From positions 1,674,001-1,738,000 of the forward strand of contig CP114118.1 in assembly GCA_029959195.1 (NCBI GenBank): 64,000 nucleotides of DNA, given 5' to 3'. Shown here in pieces: positions 39,864 to 51,600 of the stretch. Within the stretch, counting starts at the first letter, position 1. Every line of letters starts with the position of its first letter. The translations under genes and the position numbers were made by a program. The DNA is from Dictyophora rubrovolvata (lineage: Eukaryota; Basidiomycota; Agaricomycetes; Phallales; Phallaceae). A model generated the notes under the pieces. That model had not been told where the DNA came from and did not search any database. It saw only the letters and a list, made by a program, of their open reading frames with translations.

Positions 39864-41534
39864 ATGTCCTTCTTCCAGCAAGCAATACGCCGCTATCCAG
39901 ACTCGTATACGGCCCAAATTTTGGCTCTTGACGCGTATTCCTCCAACCTCCGTACGCGTCTGGTTTCCACTCTTGACGCAATCGATGCTCTCCAATTGAG
40001 TCATAAGCAGGAACTGGAAGATCTCCAACGCCGCATGCACATTCTCCATACCAAAAATCGCATGCTCAAACAACGGGTCAAGTTAGCCGAAAGTGAGAGG
40101 GACGAGCTTCGAGAGGGCGTGGAGTCACTTATCCGGAAAGGTGCCATATTATCTAAAACTTTCAAAAATAATAATATTCTTACAATCAGCAACTTGAACA
40201 TCCCCCTCCCCTTTTCATAGTCGAATTAGCCAATGACTACCGCGTCTTACCTCATGCAACCATACGCATCTCATCCCCGCTAGGTTCCTATATTTCCTAC
40301 ACATATGTATCACCCTCCGTGTGTCTCACTCAGGTTTTGTCCCTTCCAAAAGATCCAATTCAATCTAATCAGTGCCAAGATCTCCCCCATCCTCCCGATA
40401 CTGAAACTCATTTACTTTCCATGCTCGTTAATCAATTGGCGTTCCACAAGAACAGTCATATACAGCTCAAGCGTTCGTCAGATGTTAGGGTGGGTCCTCT
40501 TTGGTTCGAAATTAACCTGGCTTAACTGTTTAAATTCTTTCCCTTTCACGGCCCTAGATTGCATTACTAGAAGCCCAATTGGCACGAAGGGATTTTGAAA
40601 TACAAAATTATCGTCCATGCACCTGCTTTTCTAGTCACACACACGGATCTCAACCGAAAGGCGTCCCAACCCAATCCGGCGCTCACGCGACTTCAGAGAA
40701 CGACACGGTCCTTCCAAAACACCCCTTCATCAAGTATGAGAATATATTACCCTTGGATCCTGGCTCCCAGTCCAGGGTTTTCGACGAAACAGCTCATCGC
40801 CAACGAATGCTCCAGACAGAGGTAGCCTTACTGCATGAAAAAGTAACTTTACCAGATGGTTCTTCCCCTCTCTCGCTTAAAGAACTCAATAGTATTATTA
40901 GCTTGATAATGAAAAGAGGCTCTTGTTTGAAGCTTTTCCTACAGAAGGGCATGTTAGACCTATGGCACCAGAAACGGCTGAACGTCCAAGTCCTCCATTG
41001 AATATTGATAGGAACGACCTTCAGGCAGAGCATCACAGAATCACTAGTTTCGAGTTTCCCGAAAACGACAAGAACGATGAACAGCTGAGACAATGCTTAC
41101 TCATAGAGGAAGAGTGTATCAGGTAAGGTTATACGTATGTATTAACAAAACTTCCTTTTGTTAAATGTACAGGTAGACTTCGAAAGTCCGAACACGAGTT
41201 ACGACAAAAGTTATTACTTGCCTCTGCGACAGAGCAGGTCCTAAGAGATTCGGTGACTAATCTCCAGGAACAACTACGGAACGTGAGCTTGCTAGCAAAA
41301 TTCATTTCTTTTGAAAAAACTGTCTCACCTGCATTATCACTCAAACAGGTCAATGGCGGCCAGTCAGTGGGAGAGGATATCTCCAATATGCCAGCGGTGA
41401 CACGTATGAACCATGTTCAAACCGAATTGGAAGAAGCTCGGACGGAAGCCGATAGAAGACAGCTTGCTATCGACGAGCTCCGCAATCAAATTACACTATT
41501 GCAGATCAATAGAAACGTCGGAGACACAGGTTGA
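39864..41534 (+). CDS. Coiled-coil protein of unknown function
   Basis: About five exons join in phase. The start at 39864 (MSFFQQAIRRYPDSYTAQIL) leads into a long heptad region (LSHKQELEDLQRRMHILHTK, QRVKLAESERDELREG). A Ser/Pro-rich linker follows (SVCLTQVLSLPKDP). More coiled coil comes from IALLEAQLARRDFEIQNY and EVALLHEK to EKRLLFEAFPTEG (intron 40838-40918 approx.), then LRKSEHELRQKLLLASATEQ and QTELEEARTEADRRQLAIDE, ending at 41534. It has no membrane helix. The layout fits a cytoskeletal or organelle-tethering protein, but no family is recognised. The exact end is uncertain because a further intron could extend it. Confidence 0.6.
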
Positions 41535-42330
41535 ACCGATCCAAGTTTACTCCGTTGGTAAGGCTCTTCTTCTGGCCCGCCCGCAGTTAGCGGCTTTTTC
41601 AGGCTATACCGACAAGGTCCACAACAAGGCCATGCCATCCAAGCATTGGCATATTCTAAGGCAACTACAATGGTAGTGCCGCGATGAGAATTGAGATGAC
41701 TGGGCTACGCCCAGATAAGCTCGAAATAACAACATAGTCTGTTGTTACCTAAACCCAAAGGACTACTATAGCTAAATAACATACAGATGTTTGTACATAG
41801 CGTCATAAGAGAGATGATGTTAAAAAATGAGATAATTGATACTATAGGGTAAATGTTACGTGCTGTGAAGTGCATCCGATCATTGGAGGGGGGAATAAAG
41901 AATTGAAAGATCAAAAAGGATGTGGTATGATGGAGGGAGATAAAGCAAAACGACTAAATGAGATAAAAAAAAATGGAAAGCAAGGGAGGTAAAGGAGGCA
42001 TAAAAAACATTCATTTCCAATTCAGACCGGGTGGCGAGGTCCGGGAAGGGTGCCGACTCATTGTCAAAATGGCGGTACCCTAATATCACGCCGACGCTAT
42101 ATAGCACCATTGTGCCCGAAGTTGCACCAAATGAAAGTAACGCAATACTATCGTCGTTCCATGGAATTGGGAATGTGAGCATGTGGGGATGGGGATGGGG
42201 ATGAAGTCGAGGAAAAGTATGAGGGTAGCTGAAGATTACAGTTAACCTTTGCGGCGCAATCATAGGCCATATACAAACTTACGTAAATGAAAATCTTCTA
42301 AGTCAATATATATCTAAGGAGGAAGCACGA
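41535..42330. other. Intergenic region
   Basis: 3' flanks of two convergent genes, with short GGGGAT repeats near 42183-42203. A 127-codon minus-strand frame at 41880-42263 has two hydrophobic stretches but no family resemblance, and it lies where the G-alpha 3' untranslated region should be. Confidence 0.4.
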
Positions 42331-43756
42331 TTACAGGATGCCCGAGTCCTTCAATGCATTTTGTAGGATAGTCTCCTTGACTGCCGCAAACACCAATCGA
42401 ACATTCCCAGTATCCGTGGCTTGCGTTAAACTGCCAAAAGGGGTATTTTTTTTCAAGGAGATAGGAAAAGAAGTAATGATACTACATACTGTGGATAAAC
42501 ACTTAATCGTGCTCGATTCTTTTGCATGAACCGCCATAGGATATACTTCGCTGCTTTGTTAATATCCGGACCTCCCGTGTATTCTTGGAAATATCGTTCA
42601 AGAGGTACTCTCGGGATCTTGTGTTTAAAAACATCGATTTTATTCAAAAATAGAATTATCGACGTTCGAAGAAACCACCGGCTATTGATAACTGATTCAA
42701 ATAGGGTTAGTGACTCGATCATACGGTTCTGTGAAAGCAAGATATATATCAGCAAAAGGGGGTGGGTGGGTAAAAGGAAGCACCGCCAGCAGATCTTTGA
42801 CTTGCCTGACGATTTTCTTCAAGGAGGACTTGATCGTATTCGCTCAAAGCTGTACAGAAAATGATCGAAGTCACAGATTCAAAGCAGTGGATCCATTTCT
42901 TGCGTTCCGACCGCTGACCTCCCACATCAAACATGTGAATCGAGAGCTGGATAGAGAGTTAAACGCAGTCAAGATTTTCTTCATAGAATCACCGCTTTAC
43001 CTGGCCCATAGCAAATTTCGTCTCGGCAATACCTGAGGTTTTTCTTCGAGCTCTTAATACATCGGTTTCTGTTGGAACATACTCTGATTCTCCTATTCGT
43101 GAAACTGAGTCAAAAAAACTAAAGAAAATTATACTCGTGAAATAGAATGGCTGTAACGTTTGAGTCTTACTAGGTTGCTGAGTCCATCAAGTAAAAATCT
43201 GAAGTGTGCTCTAGAACTTTCTCATATACAGGGTCTTGACAAAGTTTTTGAATAGCTTGTGTAATTTCTAGGGAGAGACGAAAATTGGGATCGTCTTGTA
43301 CTTCGTATTCCGCAATTAGATCCGCGTATGCCTGGACGAAGAATTTAGCGAGAGAAAGTTGTGGAATATACGAGAGTATCACATTGTTTTCTTCTTTATC
43401 TGGATTTAACCCCATTTTACGCATCTGCCTCACAATAGCCTGAGCGGACTCAATGAGATTGTCGTAGACAACAGAACGAAACGGAATTAGTTCGTCTCGT
43501 TTATAGCCGTCCTGGTGAATAATCTTCATTTGCTTGACAATCGTCGACTTCCCGGATTCACCTGAACCTAATCCCGGAGACAAAACGAGAACGTTAATAT
43601 AGCTCATACAGCTAGAGAAGGAAGGTACAATCACACACCTAGAAGCAAGATCTTGCACTCTTTTTTAGATTTCTTATGGTCATCTTCAATCTGCTTATCA
43701 ATTGCGTCCGACCGCTCCTTTTCGGCCCTCGTCGGCGCACTCTGACAAACACCCAT
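42331..43756 (-). CDS. Heterotrimeric G-protein alpha subunit
   Basis: GTP-binding alpha subunit that couples receptors to cAMP or mating pathways at the plasma membrane. The start at 43756 gives MGVCQSAP, with Gly2 and Cys4 as myristoylation and palmitoylation sites. G1 is GSGESGKST after an intron near 43570, switch I is [16 protein letters not shown], switch II is [13 protein letters not shown] with the catalytic Gln, G4 is LFLNKIDVF, and G5 is TQATDT instead of the usual TCATDT. About six introns. The C-terminus is ALKDSGIL, without Cys at -4, so it would not be a pertussis-toxin-type substrate. About 355 residues. Which fungal G-alpha group it belongs to needs a tree. Confidence 0.93.
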
Positions 43757-45420
43757 GAGGAAGGTGAAGCAGCCAGATATCCTTTGAATAGACTGCCAAG
43801 AAATAAGAATAACGATTATCCGGGGGTTGCAACGAATAGTTAAAAATTAAGGAAGTTAGATTATGACGAAGGAAGTGTGGTATCGAGCGAAACTGGAGGA
43901 AACAGCGGTCCAATTGACAATTGAGGGAAAACGGCACGTCGTGGTAAAGTGAGGGGTTTAAGGGAAATTTCAAACTCCGACATCATAATTAATTTTCCTT
44001 ACGGCGAAACTGCCTTTATAGACACTGTGCAAGCCAATTTCGCAAAACTAACTTGAAAAAAATCGCAAATCTACTTTTTTCAATCGACAAATTTGTTATG
44101 TGTTTTTTTTTATCGCCATTTACTTTACACGGGCCTTTTTTGCGCGACGCGGATCTAATTCCTCACATCGGAGGCGGCACTGGATTTGACAGATTGCCTG
44201 TCCATCGCCCAATTACCCAAATTCCAAACTTACTAATCAATCAATTCACACCGCCTCGCGTCTTTGTGGTCGCTACAGACCATTCTCTATTCATTTTAAA
44301 CTCGGAGCTTGAAAGGGCATCGAACGCGAAAAGTACTAGGCAGCGCGCTAACAGTCTCAGGCTCTAAGGTAAAACTTGCCCTTTCCGAGTCGTTTGCGAA
44401 TGAAAGACGCCCGTCAAGCCTTTGTTGTTGTCAAGGGATTGTGTCAGATAGTTCATTGCGTAGTCGCCGCTATTTGACACGATGCTGTGGTGATCTCCCA
44501 TACGGACGTCGCCAATGGATACACCGAATTTGGTTCTGAAGAGTCCGTCGCGGTTTCAATCGTCCGTCCAGGACACTGTTGATTCCCGAGGAGTTGACTC
44601 GCGAGTCACAGAACGTCAGTCCCATGAAGATGTTTATCCGTAAATGATCCCTCTTATCGATTAGTTACTGACTTTGTATCATCCATCACAATATATCCAG
44701 GCTTTCGCGCATCCAGCAGTCGTTTCGAGAAAGGCTTGCATCCCTTGATCTATATATTATATTTCCTTTGCTCGCAAAATTGAAGGCATCCGATCAGAAA
44801 GCCCTCTGTGCTACTCGGCCTTACACCTATAGAGATTACGTTTGTCCTCCTCGCCTTTCGATCGACTCGGGAGAAGAATGGAGCGATCACGATTGTGTCA
44901 TTTATAGTAGGCTATCCCCAGGTTGTAAAAAAAAAGGTTCAAGACACCTGTGTATTAGACGAAACGGGCAACGTTAACCTCTATAACTGAGTGCATAAGT
45001 AGGAATAATTCGTCTCGCCCTGACATTCGGAGACAGCTATTATCCACATACATTGGATAAGTAACTTTTGATCTCGCCGGCCGGTAACCAATTGTTGTTG
45101 TTCTACCTTTATTGTCCAACCATTTCCATACTTTGCTAGCACTACCTAACAAAGTTATCTCTCGCCAGGCACCGGTTCTAGACGATTGATAGCTTACCCC
45201 GCGCGGGCGATTTCTTCAAAGTTGAAGCCCAGAGTAAGCTCAAGATATAATACACGGGGGCAACCCCACATAAACCCCCTGACATGTTTTTCCAACTGTT
45301 AAGGTACGGTTCTGCTTAATGTCATATAAGACTTAACTAGAGTCACGAGCGGCTTTAGTTCCTCAAAGGCTGATGTGAGCCTAAATTAGCAAAAAAAGAA
45401 AAAGAAAAATTCATTCCATC
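43757..45420. other. Intergenic region of 1.7 kb
   Basis: Upstream of the G-alpha gene. Several frames of 60-104 codons occur (for example near 44100-44370 and 44770-44990), but none joins into a convincing gene or resembles a family. It is probably promoter and leader sequence. Confidence 0.35.
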
Positions 45421-45884
45421 ATGTTCCAAAGTGCTCAAGTTGTCTCTAGCAGCGACTTGGACGCTCAAATCTTAAAAAGTTTATTACAAAGAACTCCACT
45501 CCCCAGCGTAAGAAGCTTCCCTAATAATTCGAATATTACTAGTACCCGTATATTTGCCGATGAAAAAGATGAGAAATTCGGTACCGACTCCAGGTAATAT
45601 GTCATGGGCACAATCCCTTTCTCAAGTTTCAACTTGCCGCCCCGAATAGTAGCTTCTTCTTATCCGACTTCCATCCAATCATATCCCAACTAGAAAGGCG
45701 ATCACAAGTTCACGATCATGTCGTTCCTAAAGACGGCACACGCCCGATAGATCTTTTTGCACCTCTTCCCCTTATTGCGAATGACCACCCCCAGGGCATG
45801 GTCTATTCTTCTACTATTGGCAGCGTACATATCATGCCCCAGATCAGTTATTCCGGGTGTGCGTGTACCGTTCGGATTAATTGA
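45421..45884 (+). CDS. Small two-exon gene of unknown function
   Basis: Exon 1 (45421-45593) encodes MFQSAQVVSSSDLDAQILKS and onward. A 56-base intron (45594-45649, GTAATA...AATAG) joins DS to SSFFLSDFHPIISQLERR in phase, and the frame runs to TGA at 45882-45884. The predicted product is about 135 residues, polar, with no signal peptide or transmembrane helix. The evidence is the open second exon joined by ordinary splice sites; there is no family match. It could be chance, or a fragment of a larger gene with another intron after SYSG. Confidence 0.35.
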
Positions 45885-46460
45885 CCTTCACCGACCTTTA
45901 TTTGAAAATGTATGTAGATCCTTTTGATTTTGATAGGCTGATTAAAGTATATTGATACAAAGTTCATACGTACAATAATTCATACTACATACCCCTCTTT
46001 TGATATAGACAATAGCGCTGCAAGTTATGACCTTGCGGAAAAGTTCCATCGCCGAGACATTTGCATACTACAATTCAATTCGAACCCCTGTTCGCCAAAG
46101 CGTTTGTTCACGCGTTGCTCAGCGTAACTTCGGTCGTTCTTTTTGATTGCAGTAATACCGGACCGCTGCAGATAACGGTCCGTTTGCTCATTTTGATCCC
46201 AGCGTAAAAATAATTTGGTTTCTTCAAGTATCGTGATATATTTCTTGTATAAGAAATGTAGTAAGAAACGCCCTTTAGCCCATCCATGTGATATACATTG
46301 GGAAAATGAAAGCGAAGACGAAGACGAAATAAAAAAAAAACAATAAGGAAATTCAAAAAGATCATACTGGAAAGAGAGGCCCATGCAACAAGAAAAAAGG
46401 GAAAGAAATGTTGACAATATACATGACGGGATGTGTAGATGGAGACGTGTAGATAAAAAG

Positions 46461-46495
<35 letters not shown>

Positions 46496-46560
46496 AAACC
46501 ATAATGGAATATGAAGATGCGAACAGAGAGATGAGATATCATTTAAGGACATAAATGAAC
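45885..46560. other. Intergenic region with trinucleotide repeat
   Basis: Probable 3' untranslated region of the bZIP gene. Long minus-strand frames here are produced by the ACA repeat and are not credible proteins. Confidence 0.4.
46461..46493. repeat. (ACA)11 microsatellite
   Basis: An uninterrupted run of about 11 ACA units lies just downstream of the bZIP stop codon. Confidence 0.9.
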
Positions 46561-48673
46561 TTAGCAAACTTCGACTTCCCATTCCCCACCCTCGGCACCG
46601 GCAACAGGGCCGCTTTTCAAAGCAATGCGCACTCGACGACGACTACTAGTACTACTACTGGTCGCAGAAACATCTGAAGCGAATATTGCGAGATCGACAT
46701 TGGCGCCTGGAGGAGCAGCCGATGGTGAATCCCACATGAAACCTTGTGCAGCATGGTCAGGTGCACTGAAATCGAGGTCCCAGCCATCTGAGGGAGACGA
46801 ATGGCCAAATGAAGGACTATCCAAAGTCGGGGATATTGGACTAGAACCGGCCATTGGACATATTCTTCCACTAGTGGTGGAACCAGAAGACGACGAACTC
46901 GACGCCGGAACCGGAATCGACGACGACGACGGCGGCGGTGAGGACGGTCTTTCAATACGGACGCGGATCTTTCCTTCATTTGGAGAAGCCATAAAGCTGA
47001 CGTCAAATTCCGCTTCGGACCCGGCTTCAAAATCTGGGGGAATTGGGGGTAACAATGATAGATCTGGGCCTCCGCCGTTCATAAAGTTTTGTTGTAGAAG
47101 ATCGTTCTGACCGTTCAGGAAGGACAGTGGTAAATTAACTTTACGCCGGGAGCCGGAGGCGTCATCATCGATATCCATACCAGGCCAGTCCAATAACGAT
47201 TCAGCTCCATGAGGTTGATGATTGACCGATCCGGGACCAGGGGTAAAACTGAATCGACTAGCAGCATGTGGCACGATAGGAGCAGGAAGTGAAAGAAGGC
47301 TTGGGAGAGCACAAAGGAGAACTACACCAAATAAACTCGCACTGGTGCGTCTTGGAATGAGTTCTGGTGGGGCCGTCTCGCGTTTAATTTGAATGGCGCC
47401 CCTTGCTGGAGAACCGACCTCGGAACCCGACTCGGAAGAAGGGCAAGGGGAAGAAGCTGCATTTGAACGCAATCGCTCTAATTGTTTCTCTAGTTCGGCC
47501 GCTCGGGCTCTGGACTCTGCAAGGAGGCCGCGAAGATTTGAGAGCTCTGGGTCCGACGGCTCGGCTGGATTTGTTTTAGGGTGTTTGCTGGATGGTTGAA
47601 CAGGAGAGGGAGAGCGGGAAGATGACGATGAGGGATACTGCTGTGTCATTGATAAAAGACGAGCGTTTTCTTGCTCCAATTGAGCTACGCGTCTAAAAAT
47701 GAATCGAAAAAAAGGTTAGGTCAGGAGGTTAGGTAGGGGAGAGGCAGACTGACAATTCCATGCATTCGAATTCCTCACGTTTGCGTTGACGACTTAGAAA
47801 AGCGGCGGCACGGTTTTTCACCAAACGAGCTTCACGCTTAGAAAGACCGGTGACATCTGGAGGAACGAAGTCCTTCGTGGAGACGGTTGCGCGCGGGGGG
47901 CGCTTTTTGGGGGATTGTTGAGACTGGGATATGGGTGAGGAGGAAGAGTTGGAGGAAGTAGTAGAAGGAGGAATGACAATTTGACCGACTGTTTCTGAAA
48001 ACAGATGAGAGGAACGAGAACCGTTGCATTGATCATCCATTGTTGATGAGGAAGATGATGTCAGAGGCAGAATGGGAGGGGAAATAGGAGATGGTGGAGC
48101 TGCGACCTGAGAAGAAGAAGCGACATTTGTAGGAGCATTAGTAGCAGCATTAGTAGCAGCTGAGAAAAGCTGTGCAGTCGGAATACACGGCTGATGTTGG
48201 TGCTGGAAAGAGAGTGCTGAAGAGATGTCATGGATTGAATGAAGCTGAGCTTTGAAGGCCGAACCATGGAGAGACATGTTCAGAGCATCTGAGATAGGAG
48301 TTGGGTTGTTGTTTGGAAGACGATAGTAGTCGAAAGCGTCTCGCAGAAGAGCAGACGAGCCATGGAAGGCAGAGAATGGGTTTTGAATCGAATTGAAAGA
48401 CTCAAAGGACTGGTCATGATTGTGGTGATGATGCTTGGGATCTGGGGAGCTTGGCGAGTCCATGAGAGGGAAAGATATGAGATGGGACATAGGGAGCTCG
48501 TCGAACGGTGTCGGCTCTCTCTTTAAGATAGAGACTGGGATTGGGGTTGAACTTGAACTCGGGCTTGATGGGCTCGGGGAATGGACTGGAGTAGCAACAG
48601 AAGGAATTGGGGTTGGAGGGAGAGGACCGAGCGAGAGGGTGGGCGGGGAGGAGGAGGAGGATCTGATTCGCAT
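46561..48673 (-). CDS. bZIP transcription factor with a possible transmembrane segment
   Basis: Two exons (47754-48673 and 46561-47692) joined by a 61-base intron inside the zipper give about 683 residues. The first 270 residues are Ser/Pro-rich. The basic region reads REARLVKNRAAAFLSRQRKR at about residues 280-300, with the zipper from MELRVAQLEQENARLL. A second leucine-rich helix follows (LSNLRGLLAESRARAAELEK). Then RRTS precedes a strongly hydrophobic stretch, ASLFGVVLLCALPSLLSLPA, at about residues 424-445, and some 235 residues lie beyond. This order recalls ER-tethered bZIPs such as ATF6, CREB3 and plant bZIP28. Membrane tethering is inference; a soluble factor with a hydrophobic patch is the alternative. 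No HAC1-style intron was noticed. Confidence 0.82.
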
Positions 48674-51600
48674 CTTTATAAATGAAAATGGACTGAGCTT
48701 TCGAAAAAAAAACAGAGAGCAGGCGAAAAGGATACTGCTCGGTCCTGAAGCAGGTCGTGTCACGCTTGCTCTGTCACACAAATGCACGGCAATATTTTTT
48801 TATTTTAGTTTATTTTGTTCGTTTCGGACCATTTCCTGCGTATTATGTCATATATATTTTATCCGGGCCCTGCGCCAACCGGTTCTCTGGAAGAATTCGT
48901 ACTCTATTTCTTTTTTTTCCCCTCTCGACTCTCCTCTTCCTTTCCTTTCCTTTTTGCCAGACTCTGCCCCAAAGTAAATCCGTCCGATAATTTTCTTGCG
49001 TCGACGGTAGTCCGCTCCGGACCAATTAATTCTACTGCAATTTGCTCTGTTCTTCATAAACTCGAACCCGCTACCATTGAAATACTTTTCAAACAGACAT
49101 ATATTTATACTATGATAAACCCAAGAAAAAAATTAAAAAAATTAAAATATTCCGTTTGTTTTTTTGCCTTTGCTCGCACTAAACTATTTTCTCCCCTTTT
49201 CTTTCTTTCTCCGAGCTCACCATAGATTGGCAGGTCACTCAGCCTCGCCAGAAACCACACACAAGCGGTGTGCACTGTGCAGCGTCTCTTTAATTATGAA
49301 CACAGTACATAAGTAGAGCATAACGATAACTCCAAAGGGCAAGTCCTTTCCCTTCAAACCCGGTCTCTATCCTATTTTTATCATTATCAGTATCAATATC
49401 GAATATTGATACCCAACTGAGTCGGGGTACCTGCAAGTTCAGTGTTGCGCAACACGATTTAGTTTCACGACTTCCCAATTTCTCTTTCTCCTTCTCTTTC
49501 TTTGCATTTTTCAGCTCGTTCTTACCTATATTTCTGTATCAAATCAAATCGAAAATCAAGTCAAATTAAATCAAACCATACTACATAATCAGTGGTCAGT
49601 CTGCCGATGATTACACTTGTGAACTCATATATCCCGTCTTCAGCGTACCCGGAGCAACCCCTCCGACTACTTGATATATTTGCAATAAAGCAGAAGAGGG
49701 GAAATCATCCAACTAGCTCCGGAGGCTGGGCAACCCTAGCTTTAATCTCTGTTTTTACTCCGTGTGCATACTAGCCAGCACTTGCTCAAATATTTGGCAG
49801 TACCGCGTTTCTCCGTGAAAAGGATCAGTAAATCTGATCCCGGCTCAGAAAACAGCTTCGGATTCCAATGCGATCTCCAGAGTAACTTAATATCCCCTCC
49901 TCCCTTCCCGATATCTCTCGACTCCGGCCCAAGGAGCTATGCAATCTTGGGTATGGGCGATCAATGATACTTAAATATAACCATTCTATACTTTCTCATA
50001 ACTGACCATCGGAAGGGCCCTAATGGATCCGAACCACGGGCGAGGTATCTTATTAAGAAGAAAAAGAGGGCGGAGCATAGAAAGTCTTTGGCTCTTTTTC
50101 AGACAAGATTTCATTCTTCGCCGACGTTGCCATGAATACAAGGTGTCAGGAGGCTTTAGTTAGTAGTAGCACTAGTGAATATTGAGTATCAGAGTAATGA
50201 ATGCTGGATACTCTTAATTCGTTCTATTTTTCTTGGTTCGGATACTTGCAAGCCGAGCTCGAAACCTCCGAGTCGCATTCTTATACCATTTTCATGCACG
50301 CGCAACACTGCCAATATTAACCAGCTCGGGTAGCCTGATTTCCTAAACCATTCATGGGCTTTGACAAAAGGGAAATGACAATCATAAATTGTTGACTCGA
50401 CCACCATTCCGATTTCTTCTCAAACGCGGTGGTTCCGTATGGCGGAAATTCAGTTGCAACAGCAAGAAGAAAACTGGTTAGCGTGATTCCAAACGTATTA
50501 TAAGACAATCGGAGCGACCCGTTCACTACCAAGTCGGTTCTAGTTTCAAAGAAAATGCTCATTTCAGACTCTCAGGCTGTTTTTTTCCCTTTCAATATTT
50601 GGTATCTGATTGAAATAAAGAAGGAAAGTGAAATACCCACTATGTCTTCCAAATAAGAGATTTATGGTCTGGTTTGGTTTGCGGCTATCTCGGCATAGTA
50701 CCGACACAAGAAACTGAGACCCTGCAACGACTCTCCTCCCGTCTTCCGAGTCGTTCCGTTAGAAAACGAGCTTCGATGCCCCTTTTTTCCCTTTACCATG
50801 CAAACCTAGATGCATTAGGAACAAATCGTCCAAGGAACACGTTGAATTTTAATATAATCGATATTGCCCCTTCTGAAAACTCTTTGCTCATTGGCAAGCA
50901 TGCAGCAGTAATGAACTCCGATGCTCGTACCAGGCTTGAAAAGAAAATTGAAATTGTTAGCGACTACAGGGGAAGGTTGATGAACACAGACCTGCTCACT
51001 TATCGTGTTATTCCACCTAATGGAAATAGTCTACAGAGGTAATATCTGCTATTATTTGGTCCATAGGTGGTTGGCGCTGTGGCTTATTATATAATCAAAT
51101 CAAAACGGTCCCGTGGTTTGCGTAAGCAACTGTACTTTTACTGTCACTTGCATTAACCTGCCTGTAAGAGTATTTCTCCGCGGTGCACAGGAAGACTAAG
51201 GAAATAGTTTGTATGTTTGAAACGCGTACATCCACCTTGTTTATTGTTTCGCGAAGAAGTTTACTTGACTATATCAAACCAAACCTGCCTACTACTTTCG
51301 CCATTACTCTTACTACCCTGAAGGTCAAACTTCGGGTCAAGTGGTCTGTACTCATAATGATAACTTCTTATTAGACTAGGACTTGGGTCGATTTCGACGT
51401 TCTGTTTACGGATTCCCCGATTTTGCAGTACTTGGCCATTGCGTGTCATGTGTCGCCCTTTGGAAAATCTCGACAATCGCGACAAATCGCTGAATCTACG
51501 GAGAGCAAAAGGACGGGCGTACGTTAATGGCTATCGAGCTCTATGTAAACCCCCCTGAAAATCGTCACATGCACTTTATTGACAAAACTCAAAACCAATT

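Noticed and set aside
41880-42263. 127-codon minus-strand frame with two hydrophobic stretches
   Set aside because: It lies where the 3' untranslated region of the G-alpha gene should be, has a low-complexity His/Pro start and no family resemblance.
44053-44990. Frames of 60-104 codons upstream of the G-alpha gene
   Set aside because: They do not join into a spliced gene and resemble no family.
46025-46582. Long minus-strand frames across the ACA repeat
   Set aside because: Poly-Val and poly-Leu runs come from translating the microsatellite; the frames overlap the bZIP 3' end.
47729-48787. Upstream extension of the bZIP frame beyond the ATG at 48673
   Set aside because: The extra 38 codons begin without ATG and look like leader sequence rich in Ser/Phe.
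50674-51042. 122-codon plus-strand frame
   Set aside because: It lacks an ATG for the first third and shows no splice partners or recognisable domain.
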